From: UBA652 sp964598235
GTDB taxonomy: Bacteria; Pseudomonadota; Gammaproteobacteria; Nitrosococcales; Methylophagaceae
Reading direction: 5' to 3'
NCBI GenBank assembly: GCA_964598235.1
Contig: CAZRAY010000003.1
Coordinates: 1-64,000 of the forward strand
DNA length: 64,000 nt
The position numbers were made by a program, and so were the translations under genes. This document shows positions 16,448-24,184 of this stretch, piece by piece (position 1 is the first letter of the stretch; each line of letters opens with the position of its first letter). Below the pieces are notes generated by a model, which was given only the letters and a program-made list of their open reading frames with translations, did no database searches and was not told the DNA's origin.

Positions 16448-17625
16448 TATGCGTCTTTTGCCAATAAAGCATCGACAAATTCATCCGCATCAAAAGTGCG
16501 TAAATCATCAATTGATTCACCGACACCAATATAGCGGATGGGTAGCTTCATTTTTTGGGCAATAGCAAAGATGATCCCGCCTTTGGCGGTGCCATCTAAT
16601 TTGGTTAGGGTGAGCCCGCTGACGCCTGCAGCTTGTTCAAATTGAACTGCCTGCGAGAGGGCATTTTGGCCGGTACCCGCATCCAGCACAAGCATCACTT
16701 CATGCGGTGCATTTGCATCTATTTTACCCATGACGCGTTTAATTTTTTTCAATTCTTCCATCAGGTTGTTTTGGGTATGCAAGCGGCCGGCAGTATCGGC
16801 GATGAGGATATCAACCTTGCGTGCTTTAGCTGATTGTAATGCATCAAATACAACTGAGGCGGCATCGGCACCAGAAGGCTGGGACACCACGGGAATATCA
16901 TTGCGTTCACCCCAAACTTGCAATTGCTCAACGGCGGCGGCACGGAAAGTATCGCCTGCTGCTAACATTACCGAATGGCCTTGTTGCTGGAATTGCTTGG
17001 CGAGCTTGCCAATCGTGGTAGTTTTACCGACACCATTAATCCCCACCATGAGGATGACAAAAGGCGTGTCTTGCTTTGGAATAATTAACGGTTGATGACT
17101 CGGTTTTAAAATATCGCGCAGGATTTCACGTAGTGCCCCATAGAGTGCATCGGCGTCGGCCAGTTGTTTGCGGGCAACGCGTTGGGTGAGATCATCAATC
17201 ACAATTTGGGTGACTTCCACGCCTAAATCAGCGGTGATAAGTTGGGTTTCAAGTTCTTCAAGCACGTCATCATCGATGGCTTTTTTACCCAGCACAACAC
17301 TGGCAATACCGTCACTTAGTTTGGCACGCGTACGGTTGAGTCTTTGTGAGAGTCGGCTGAATAGGGAGGCCGTTTTATTTTCGGTAGATGTGGGGATCGG
17401 CGCTACAATTGTTTCTGGCTTAATTATGTCCAATTCAGCCTGTTCGTGATCGACGGGATCAGATGCAATTATTTCAGGCGCCAATTCTTCAGGTGTTATT
17501 TTGGCAATAATTTCGACCGTGTTCTCTTCTTGCGACGGCGTGATTATTTCTGTGGTGGAGGGGACTTGGTTGTCTTCAGGTTTTTCTGAATCAGGTTTAT
17601 TTTTTTTTCGTAAGAAACTAAACAT
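16447..17625 (-). CDS. ftsY: signal recognition particle receptor FtsY
   Basis: The 392-residue protein has an acidic N-terminal A domain (about 1-85, rich in Glu, Asp, Ile and Pro) and a C-terminal NG GTPase domain. The P-loop GINGVGKTTT is near residue 195, DTAGRLHTQ near 278, and TKLDGTAKGG near 343. FtsY docks ribosome-SRP complexes at the membrane for insertion by SecYEG. It is the first gene of the leftward ftsYEX operon and is divergent from the M16 peptidase genes, an arrangement found in many gammaproteobacteria. Confidence 0.96.
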   Translation of the reverse strand: MFSFLRKKNKPDSEKPEDNQVPSTTEIITPSQEENTVEIIAKITPEELAPEIIASDPVDHEQAELDIIKPETIVAPIPTSTENKTASLFSRLSQRLNRTRAKLSDGIASVVLGKKAIDDDVLEELETQLITADLGVEVTQIVIDDLTQRVARKQLADADALYGALREILRDILKPSHQPLIIPKQDTPFVILMVGINGVGKTTTIGKLAKQFQQQGHSVMLAAGDTFRAAAVEQLQVWGERNDIPVVSQPSGADAASVVFDALQSAKARKVDILIADTAGRLHTQNNLMEELKKIKRVMGKIDANAPHEVMLVLDAGTGQNALSQAVQFEQAAGVSGLTLTKLDGTAKGGIIFAIAQKMKLPIRYIGVGESIDDLRTFDADEFVDALLAKDA

Positions 17626-17683
17626 AAATTTGGCAGGTCATTTAAACTTAAGATGAGTGGAATTTTAACATACGGAAGGGTAG

Positions 17684-19045
17684 ATGCAGATAATTGGGAA
17701 AATAAAAAAAATGAGTTGGCTGCTATTGATGTCGTCGACGCTCGTTGCTGCGGAGTCGGTGCATGAATATCAATTAGAGAATGGCTTGCAGTTGATTGTG
17801 AAGGCAGATCATCGCGCGCCGGTAGTGGTGTCTCAGGTTTGGTATAAAGTGGGCTCGAGTTATGAGCATAATGGGATTACAGGGATCTCACATCAGCTTG
17901 AACATATGATGTTTAAGGGTACAAAAACGTTGGGTGTGAATGAATTCTCGAAGATCATTGCTGAAAATGGCGGTAGTGAAAATGCGTTTACGGGTAAAGA
18001 TTACACGGCTTATTTCCAAACCTTAGAAAAGGATCGCTTACATGTCAGTTTCCGGCTGGAAGCGGATCGCATGCGGAATTTAATTATCGATCCCGTTGAG
18101 CTGGAGAAAGAGCATAGTGTGGTGGCCGAAGAACGCCGTATGCGCACGGATGATAATCCAGATTCATTATTGCGGGAGGCATTTAATTCAGCTGCCTTTG
18201 TGAATAGCCCGTATCACCATCCTGTGATTGGCTGGATGAGCGATATTATGCATTATGAGGCAGATGATCTTAGAGACTGGTATACCAAATGGTATGCGCC
18301 TAATAATGCGACGGTTGTTGTTGTTGGTGATGTTGAACCAGAAGCCGTTTATGCATTAGCGAAAAAATATTTTGGTCCATTGAAACCAGAAAAAGTGGCC
18401 ACGTTGAAACCGCAAATTGAAATTGAACAAATGGGCAAGCGCAATATATTGATTCATGCACCTGCAGAATTGCCGTCTTTAATTTTGGGTTGGAAAGTAC
18501 CTGTTGTGAATACGGTTCTGGAAGAAAACGCTTGGCAGCCTTATGCCTTGGAAATGCTAGGCGGTATTTTGGATGGCGGAGAGAGTGCGCGATTTTCACG
18601 TGATTTAGTACGTGGCAGTGAGGTGGCTGCGGGCGTTGGAACGGGCTATAACTTGTTTTCCCGTTTAGCTGATGTATTCATGGTGGCAGGCACGCCGGCC
18701 ACAGGTAAAACGATTGCGGAGTTAGAAGCCGCGGTGATGCAGCAAATTTCACGTTTACAAACAGAGCTTGTTTCTAAAGCAGAGTTAACGCGGGTACAGG
18801 CACAAGTGGTGGCGAATGCGGTATATGAGCGCGACAGTGTGTTTTATCAAGCGATGCAGATTGGCATGTTAGAAACGGTGGGGCTGGATTGGCGATTAAC
18901 GGATGATTATGTGGATAAAATTAAACAGGTGACGGCAGAGCAGGTGCAAGCTGTTGCGAAGCAATATTTTCAGGACAAAGGGCTAACGCGGGGGGAATTG
19001 GTTCCTTTATCGCTGGTCCAGCAAGGAGAGCAGCAAGATGACTAG
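17684..19045 (+). CDS. periplasmic M16 zinc peptidase, catalytic subunit
   Basis: The 453-residue protein begins with a signal peptide (about residues 1-23, ending VAA). The inverted zinc motif HQLEH is at 70-74, and the third ligand region EKEHSVVAEERR lies near 145-156. It is therefore the active member of an M16B pair similar to PqqL/YhjJ or the bacterial processing-peptidase group. A GGAAGG site five bases upstream supports the ATG at 17684. The next gene encodes its non-catalytic partner and overlaps it by 8 bases. The substrate is unknown. Confidence 0.9.
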   Translation: MQIIGKIKKMSWLLLMSSTLVAAESVHEYQLENGLQLIVKADHRAPVVVSQVWYKVGSSYEHNGITGISHQLEHMMFKGTKTLGVNEFSKIIAENGGSENAFTGKDYTAYFQTLEKDRLHVSFRLEADRMRNLIIDPVELEKEHSVVAEERRMRTDDNPDSLLREAFNSAAFVNSPYHHPVIGWMSDIMHYEADDLRDWYTKWYAPNNATVVVVGDVEPEAVYALAKKYFGPLKPEKVATLKPQIEIEQMGKRNILIHAPAELPSLILGWKVPVVNTVLEENAWQPYALEMLGGILDGGESARFSRDLVRGSEVAAGVGTGYNLFSRLADVFMVAGTPATGKTIAELEAAVMQQISRLQTELVSKAELTRVQAQVVANAVYERDSVFYQAMQIGMLETVGLDWRLTDDYVDKIKQVTAEQVQAVAKQYFQDKGLTRGELVPLSLVQQGEQQDD

Positions 19046-20339
19046 ATTCTTATATGTATTTATCTTGAGCTTAATCTCATCGGCAGTACAAGCTACGCCC
19101 AATATTGAGCAATGGCAAACAAGCAATGGCACGCGTGTTTATTTTGTTGCTGCAGTTGAATTACCGATGGTGGATGTGCAAATTATATTTGATGCAGGGG
19201 CTGCGCGGGATGGCACGCAAGCAGGTGTTGCATTGATGACGAATAGCATGTTGGCAGAAGGTGCAGGAAAAATGACGGCGGATCAAATAGCGACCGCCTT
19301 TGATGATGTAGGCGCGCAGATATCATTTTCATCAGCGCGCGATATGGCTGTGGCCAGTTTACGAAGCATAACGGATGCGGCGCCATTGAAATCAGCTTTA
19401 GCGACGTTTGAAGCGGTGTTGAATTCACCCACTTTCCCGGCGGATGCCTTAGCGCGGCAACGTAAGCAAATAGAAATTGCGTTACGGGGTGAGAAGCAAT
19501 CACCAAGGGCCTTATCAAGCCGTGCTTTTTATAAGGCATTGTATGGTTCGCATCCTTATGGGCATATGCCGATCGGGGATGAAACCTCCGTTGATGGCTT
19601 AACACGCGATAAATTATTGGCATATTATCAGCAATATTATGTGGGTAAAAATGCAGTTGTTGCTATTGTGGGCGCGGTGAGTCGTCAGCAAGCAGAGGCG
19701 ATTGCTGAGCAATTAGTGGGGAATTTGCCAGCAGGAGAAGCAGTAGCAAGCTTGCCAGCAGTGGCGGCGCTAGAAAAAGCAGAAACGATTCACATCCCAC
19801 ATCCTGCCAGCCAAACGCATGTTGCGATGGGGCAACCAGGCATTAAACGAGGCGATAAAGATTATTTTGCTCTATACGTAGGCAACCATATTTTAGGCGG
19901 CAGCAGTTTAGTTTCGTTGTTGAGTAATGAAGTGCGTGAAAAACGAGGCTTATCTTATAGTGTTTATAGCTATTTCAGGCCGATGCGTGAATTGGGCCCG
20001 TATCAATTTGGCTTGCAAACACGCAATGACCAAGCCGCAGAAGCCTTAAAAGTGATGCGAGATACGTTGGCTGATTTTATCAAACAAGGGCCAAGCGACG
20101 CTGAATTAATGGCTGCAAAAAGCAATATTACAGGTGGGTTTGCGTTAAAGCTTGCGAGTAACCGTAAGATTATTGATCATTTGGGAATGATGGCTTTTTA
20201 TAGCTTACCATTGGATTATTTGGAGTCATTTAAAGCGCAGGTCAATGCCGTTACTGCGGCGCAGGTTAAAGATGCCTTTGCGCGTCGCATAGATCCAGAC
20301 AAAATGGTTACTATTTTGGTGGGTGGCGACCATAAATGA
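19038..20339 (+). CDS. periplasmic M16 peptidase-like partner subunit (no zinc motif)
   Basis: This 433-residue protein has a signal peptide (FLYVFILSLISSAVQA) and an M16 fold, but at the place of HxxEH it has ALMTNSMLAEGAG, so it should not bind zinc. The C-terminal half keeps the RKIIDHLGMMAFY and KRGLSYSVYSYF blocks typical of the substrate-binding subunit, as in mitochondrial processing peptidase alpha. It overlaps the catalytic gene by 8 bases and rsmD by 4, giving one transcription unit. Confidence 0.9.
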   Translation: MTRFLYVFILSLISSAVQATPNIEQWQTSNGTRVYFVAAVELPMVDVQIIFDAGAARDGTQAGVALMTNSMLAEGAGKMTADQIATAFDDVGAQISFSSARDMAVASLRSITDAAPLKSALATFEAVLNSPTFPADALARQRKQIEIALRGEKQSPRALSSRAFYKALYGSHPYGHMPIGDETSVDGLTRDKLLAYYQQYYVGKNAVVAIVGAVSRQQAEAIAEQLVGNLPAGEAVASLPAVAALEKAETIHIPHPASQTHVAMGQPGIKRGDKDYFALYVGNHILGGSSLVSLLSNEVREKRGLSYSVYSYFRPMRELGPYQFGLQTRNDQAAEALKVMRDTLADFIKQGPSDAELMAAKSNITGGFALKLASNRKIIDHLGMMAFYSLPLDYLESFKAQVNAVTAAQVKDAFARRIDPDKMVTILVGGDHK

Positions 20340-20926
20340 GTGGCCAATTAGGCAAGGGAGCGGGCGATGGCCGCTTACGGATTATTGGTGGAACTTGGCG
20401 AGGGCGGAAGCTTAACTTTCCAGAAGTGGATGGGTTAAGACCCACGGCTGATCGTACGCGGGAAACATTATTTAACTGGCTGCAACCAGTCCTAGGCGGG
20501 GCAAGTTGTTTGGACCTGTTTGCAGGCAGTGGTGCGCTTGGGTTTGAAGCGGCTTCTCGTGGCGCTGAGAGCGTGGTATTGATTGAAAACAACCGACAGG
20601 CAGCAAAGCAATTAGCAGAAAACATGGACTTACTATCGGCCTCACAGTGTGAGGTGTTTAATACGACGGCGGACACTTTTTTAGCAAAGTCGGCCACACC
20701 ATTTGACATCGTATTTATAGACCCACCGTTTGATTCTAATTTATGGGTGGAATCTGCCACAATGCTGACAGAGAAGGGTTGGTTAGCATCTCAAGCGCAT
20801 ATTTATTTAGAATGCCCGCGGCGGGCAGATTTACCCGATCTTCCTGAATCATGGACATTAATGCGAGAAAAAACAGCAGGTGCGGTAAGATATTGTTTGT
20901 TTAGCTATAACGAGAAATCACCATGA
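20336..20926 (+). CDS. rsmD: 16S rRNA (guanine966-N2)-methyltransferase RsmD
   Basis: This 196-residue enzyme is a class I SAM methyltransferase. Motif I reads CLDLFAGSGALGFEAASRG near residue 60, and the catalytic DPPF (motif IV, in IVFIDPPF) is near 130. The N-terminal LRIIGGTWRGRKL is diagnostic of RsmD. It methylates G966 of 16S rRNA in assembling 30S subunits. It overlaps the M16 gene before it and coaD after it by 4 bases each; rsmD-coaD is a common pair. Confidence 0.95.
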   Translation: MSGQLGKGAGDGRLRIIGGTWRGRKLNFPEVDGLRPTADRTRETLFNWLQPVLGGASCLDLFAGSGALGFEAASRGAESVVLIENNRQAAKQLAENMDLLSASQCEVFNTTADTFLAKSATPFDIVFIDPPFDSNLWVESATMLTEKGWLASQAHIYLECPRRADLPDLPESWTLMREKTAGAVRYCLFSYNEKSP

Positions 20927-21390
20927 CTGTAACGACAATTTACCCGGGTACATTTGATCCGATTACCAATGGCCATATTGATGTGGTGCGTCGCGCGAGT
21001 AAATTGTTTGAGCGGGTCATTGTCGGGGTGGCGATTAACCCAGGGAAGGCCCCTGCCTTTAGTCTCGAACAACGGGTGGCTTTGGCTCAAGAATCATTAC
21101 AGCGGATCAAAGGCGTTGAAGTGTGCGGTTTTGAAGGTTTATTAATTGATTTTGCCAAAGAAAAAGGTGCCAAAGTGATTTTGCGGGGCTTGCGTGCGGT
21201 TTCTGATTTTGAACATGAATTTCAACTTGCTTCGATGAATCGCCGGATGGAACCGGAGGTGGAAACCTTGTTTTTAACACCGGCGGAGCAATACACCTTT
21301 ATCTCATCCAGCCTTGTCCGTGAAATTGCAGCCTTGGGAGGCGATGTGTCTGAATTTGTCCCCGCTTGCGTGGCAAAGGTGCTGAGTTAA
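20923..21390 (+). CDS. coaD: phosphopantetheine adenylyltransferase
   Basis: CoaD makes dephospho-CoA from 4'-phosphopantetheine and ATP, the fourth step of coenzyme A synthesis. The 155-residue length is normal. The nucleotidyltransferase motif GTFDPITNGH is at the N-terminus, RGLRAVSDFEHEFQ in the middle and the ISSSLVREIA motif near residue 127. All expected catalytic residues are visible. It overlaps rsmD by 4 bases. Confidence 0.96.
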   Translation: MTVTTIYPGTFDPITNGHIDVVRRASKLFERVIVGVAINPGKAPAFSLEQRVALAQESLQRIKGVEVCGFEGLLIDFAKEKGAKVILRGLRAVSDFEHEFQLASMNRRMEPEVETLFLTPAEQYTFISSSLVREIAALGGDVSEFVPACVAKVLS

Positions 21391-21416
21391 AAACAGGGGT
21401 AACATTGCGTTATAAT
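21387..21416 (+). promoter_or_regulatory. sigma-70 promoter for the ferredoxin gene
   Basis: TTAAAA (21387-21392) and a perfect TATAAT (21411-21416) are separated by 18 bases, 46 bases before the ferredoxin start. The -35 overlaps the coaD stop codon. Confidence 0.55.
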
Positions 21417-21461
21417 AAAGAAATAAAGATTGAAAATTGAAATTTTGGAGTTGAAGAGGTA

Positions 21462-21716
21462 ATGGCATTATTTATTACGGATGAATGCATTAATTGTGAT
21501 GTGTGTGAACCGGAATGCCCGAATACGGCGATTTATCAGGGTGAAGAAATTTATGAAATCAATCCTGAATTGTGTACGGAATGTGTGGGACATTTTGATG
21601 ATCCGCAGTGTGTTGAGGTGTGTCCTGTCGATTGTATTCCAGAAGATCCAGATAATGTTGAAACAGAATCAGAACTCAAACTTAAATATGAAGGTTTAAT
21701 GGCGGCGAAGCGCTAG
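21462..21716 (+). CDS. 2[4Fe-4S] ferredoxin, YfhL type
   Basis: The 84-residue protein has two cluster motifs: CINCDVCEPECPN and CTECVGHFDDPQCVEVCPVDCI. The longer spacing in the second motif is the mark of the YfhL/Alvin-type ferredoxin. YfhL supports tRNA hydroxylation (TrhP pathway) in E. coli; whether that holds here is unknown. Position after coaD is conserved in many gammaproteobacteria. Confidence 0.93.
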   Translation: MALFITDECINCDVCEPECPNTAIYQGEEIYEINPELCTECVGHFDDPQCVEVCPVDCIPEDPDNVETESELKLKYEGLMAAKR

Positions 21717-21763
21717 TTTTACGGTACGTTTATCAATGTTTTAATCATGGAGAGGAAACACCT

Positions 21764-22669
21764 ATGTTTACACGTGTTGGGTTATTTGTAGCAACGAACT
21801 TTGCAGTATTGTTCGTATTAAATTTATTGATTAATATTTTAGGCCTGAATCAGCCTGGTATGAATTGGATGCCTATGTTGATTATGGCCGGCGTTATGGG
21901 GTTTGCAGGCTCATTTATTTCATTATTGATGTCAAAATCAGCGGCGAAGCGTTCATCAGGTGCAGTGGTAATTGATGTGCCTCAAAATGAAACGGAACAA
22001 TGGTTGATAAGCACTGTGTCACGCCAAGCGGAGCAGGTGGGTATTGATATGCCCGAAGTGGCTATTTTTGAATCTTCAGCTCCTAATGCCTTTGCAACGG
22101 GCGCGAATAAAAATAAATCACTGGTCGCCGTGAGCACGGGGCTACTTGACACGATGACACGCGATGAAGCGGAAGCCGTGTTAGGCCATGAGATGAGTCA
22201 TATCGCCAATGGCGATATGGTGACGTTATCGCTTATTCAGGGGGTGGTAAATACGTTTGTTATTGTATTAGCGCAACTGATTTCAACGATGGTGGATAGA
22301 CGCGGTAGAAGTGGGTATAACCAAACAGGTTATGGCTATGGCCGTGGCATTGGTTATCGGATGACGTATATGGCTGCGCAGTTTGTGTTGGGTTTCTTGG
22401 CGACTTTGATTGTGCGGTGGTTTAGTCGCTGGCGTGAATATCGCGCAGATGCAGGTGGCGCAGAATTAGCAGGAACGGAGAAAATGATTAAAGCCTTGGA
22501 GAAATTACAGGTGATACAGCAACCGATTCAATTGCCAGCACAAATGCAGTCTATGGGGATTAATGATGGTGTATTGGGTGTGCTGGGGAAAAAACGGTTA
22601 ATGATGACACATCCACCCTTGCATGATCGTATCCAAGCATTACGAGATAGCCAGAGTCTGCGTAATTAA
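21764..22669 (+). CDS. htpX: membrane zinc metalloprotease HtpX
   Basis: The 301-residue M48 protease has two N-terminal membrane helices (about 4-28 and 37-58), the zinc motif HEMSH at 142-146, two further hydrophobic segments (about 155-180 and 195-215), and the third ligand in EYRAD near 228. HtpX degrades damaged membrane proteins in parallel with FtsH. A GGAGAGG ribosome site precedes the ATG. Its stop codon shares the TTAA bases with the stop of the convergent gene. Confidence 0.95.
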   Translation: MFTRVGLFVATNFAVLFVLNLLINILGLNQPGMNWMPMLIMAGVMGFAGSFISLLMSKSAAKRSSGAVVIDVPQNETEQWLISTVSRQAEQVGIDMPEVAIFESSAPNAFATGANKNKSLVAVSTGLLDTMTRDEAEAVLGHEMSHIANGDMVTLSLIQGVVNTFVIVLAQLISTMVDRRGRSGYNQTGYGYGRGIGYRMTYMAAQFVLGFLATLIVRWFSRWREYRADAGGAELAGTEKMIKALEKLQVIQQPIQLPAQMQSMGINDGVLGVLGKKRLMMTHPPLHDRIQALRDSQSLRN

Positions 22670-24024
22670 CCTTGACGATCCAACTCTTCTAAGGGTAATT
22701 CAAAAAAATGATACGTATTTCGACCTGCTGATTTAGCTTGATACATCGCTTGGTCGGCGTGGCGGATTAATATATCGAGGTTCGCGTTATCAACTGGATA
22801 TAAGGTGACGCCAAGTGAGGCACTGATATTGAGTGTGTGGTTTTTGACTAGATAGGGTTCAGAGAGTGCCCGTAAAATGCGGATTAGCATTTGTTCACAA
22901 TGTTCAATGGATTCAATATCAACCAGTAACATGGTAAATTCATCGCCACCTTGGCGAGACACCGTATCTTCTGCTCGGATATTGAGTTTAATTCGCTTAG
23001 CCACCTCAATGAGTAAGAAGTCTCCAATTTCGTGACCATACTGGTCATTGACCGGCTTGAAGTCATCTAAGTCTAAAAAACAGATGGCGAGTAAGGTTTT
23101 AGTGCGATTACAGCGTGCAATCGCGGGCCCAAAACGATCGGCAAATAAGGCGCGATTGGGTAATTGGGTTAATAGATCATAGTGTGCCATCCGCTCTAAC
23201 ACTTGTTGGTGAGCTTTATCTTTCTCAACCATTCGTGCTAATTCGTGCGCAGTTTGTTTGTAGCGCAATAGGAGTGGAATCAAAATAGCTGCCAGCAGAA
23301 TGGTAAAGGTGACGATACTAACGATAATTGATAGGGTACTTGTTGGCATGCCAGAAATTATTTTATCTGTTTGGATTGGCGTAAAGTTAGCTGAAGCCAT
23401 GGCGGTGTAATGCATCCCCGCGGTAGCAAAACCCATAACAAACGCACTAAAGAGCTGTTTTTTATTGAAAAATTGGTATGTGGCTTTTTCAGCCGCAGCG
23501 TGATGTGTTTTTAAAGCGATGGTAGCTAAGATAACGGCGATGATGAGTGAAAGATAAAAGAGTATTGTGCCGTGCATCATGTTTGCATTTAACCGCATTG
23601 CCGCCATACCCATATAGTGCATTAACCCGATGCCAGCACCCAATAATAGGCCGCCGAACAACAGTCGATTACGACTACAGGATTGATGATCATGGTTCAA
23701 TAACCAGAAAACAGCACCACATGCACCAATAGCAGGGAGAACAGAGAGCAAAGTGAACTTGGCATCATAAGTGATTTGTACGGGGAGGCTAAGTGCTAGC
23801 ATACCGACAAAATGCATCGCCCAAATACCCAGCCCCATCGCGACGGCACCAAATAGATTCCAGAGTGTTTCTATTGTTTTATTGGATGCGGAAAACGCGC
23901 GTTCAGAAATACCAAATGCGGTGAAGGAGGCAATAATAGAAATAACAATTGATAGCGTAACGAGCGGGATGCTATAGGCTTTGGCAAAAACGATATCGGG
24001 TAGAATAAAACTGTGGTCCATCAT
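22666..24024 (-). CDS. MHYT-domain diguanylate cyclase (MHYT-GGDEF)
   Basis: The 452-residue protein starts with about seven membrane helices that carry three MHYT-type motifs (MHFVGM near 64, MHYMGM near 135, MHYTAM near 202); these are thought to bind copper and sense O2, CO or NO. A GGDEF domain follows from about 285. GGDEF is intact in RQGGDEFTM, and an RAED five residues before it forms an RxxD inhibitory I-site. It should therefore make c-di-GMP under product control. No EAL domain follows. It is divergent from leuS. Confidence 0.93.
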   Translation of the reverse strand: MMDHSFILPDIVFAKAYSIPLVTLSIVISIIASFTAFGISERAFSASNKTIETLWNLFGAVAMGLGIWAMHFVGMLALSLPVQITYDAKFTLLSVLPAIGACGAVFWLLNHDHQSCSRNRLLFGGLLLGAGIGLMHYMGMAAMRLNANMMHGTILFYLSLIIAVILATIALKTHHAAAEKATYQFFNKKQLFSAFVMGFATAGMHYTAMASANFTPIQTDKIISGMPTSTLSIIVSIVTFTILLAAILIPLLLRYKQTAHELARMVEKDKAHQQVLERMAHYDLLTQLPNRALFADRFGPAIARCNRTKTLLAICFLDLDDFKPVNDQYGHEIGDFLLIEVAKRIKLNIRAEDTVSRQGGDEFTMLLVDIESIEHCEQMLIRILRALSEPYLVKNHTLNISASLGVTLYPVDNANLDILIRHADQAMYQAKSAGRNTYHFFELPLEELDRQG

Positions 24025-24184
24025 AGTCTTGTAAACTCTTACGCATTGTTTGGGATATGAACAGCAGGGTTAATGGTGGCATAAATATCAAACAAATGGA
24101 AGCAAACCACTGTTAGAGAGGCCGCTAATACGGTATCCTTAGCGCCTTAATCCTCGTTTTATCGACAAACATTTAAAGAGTGCT

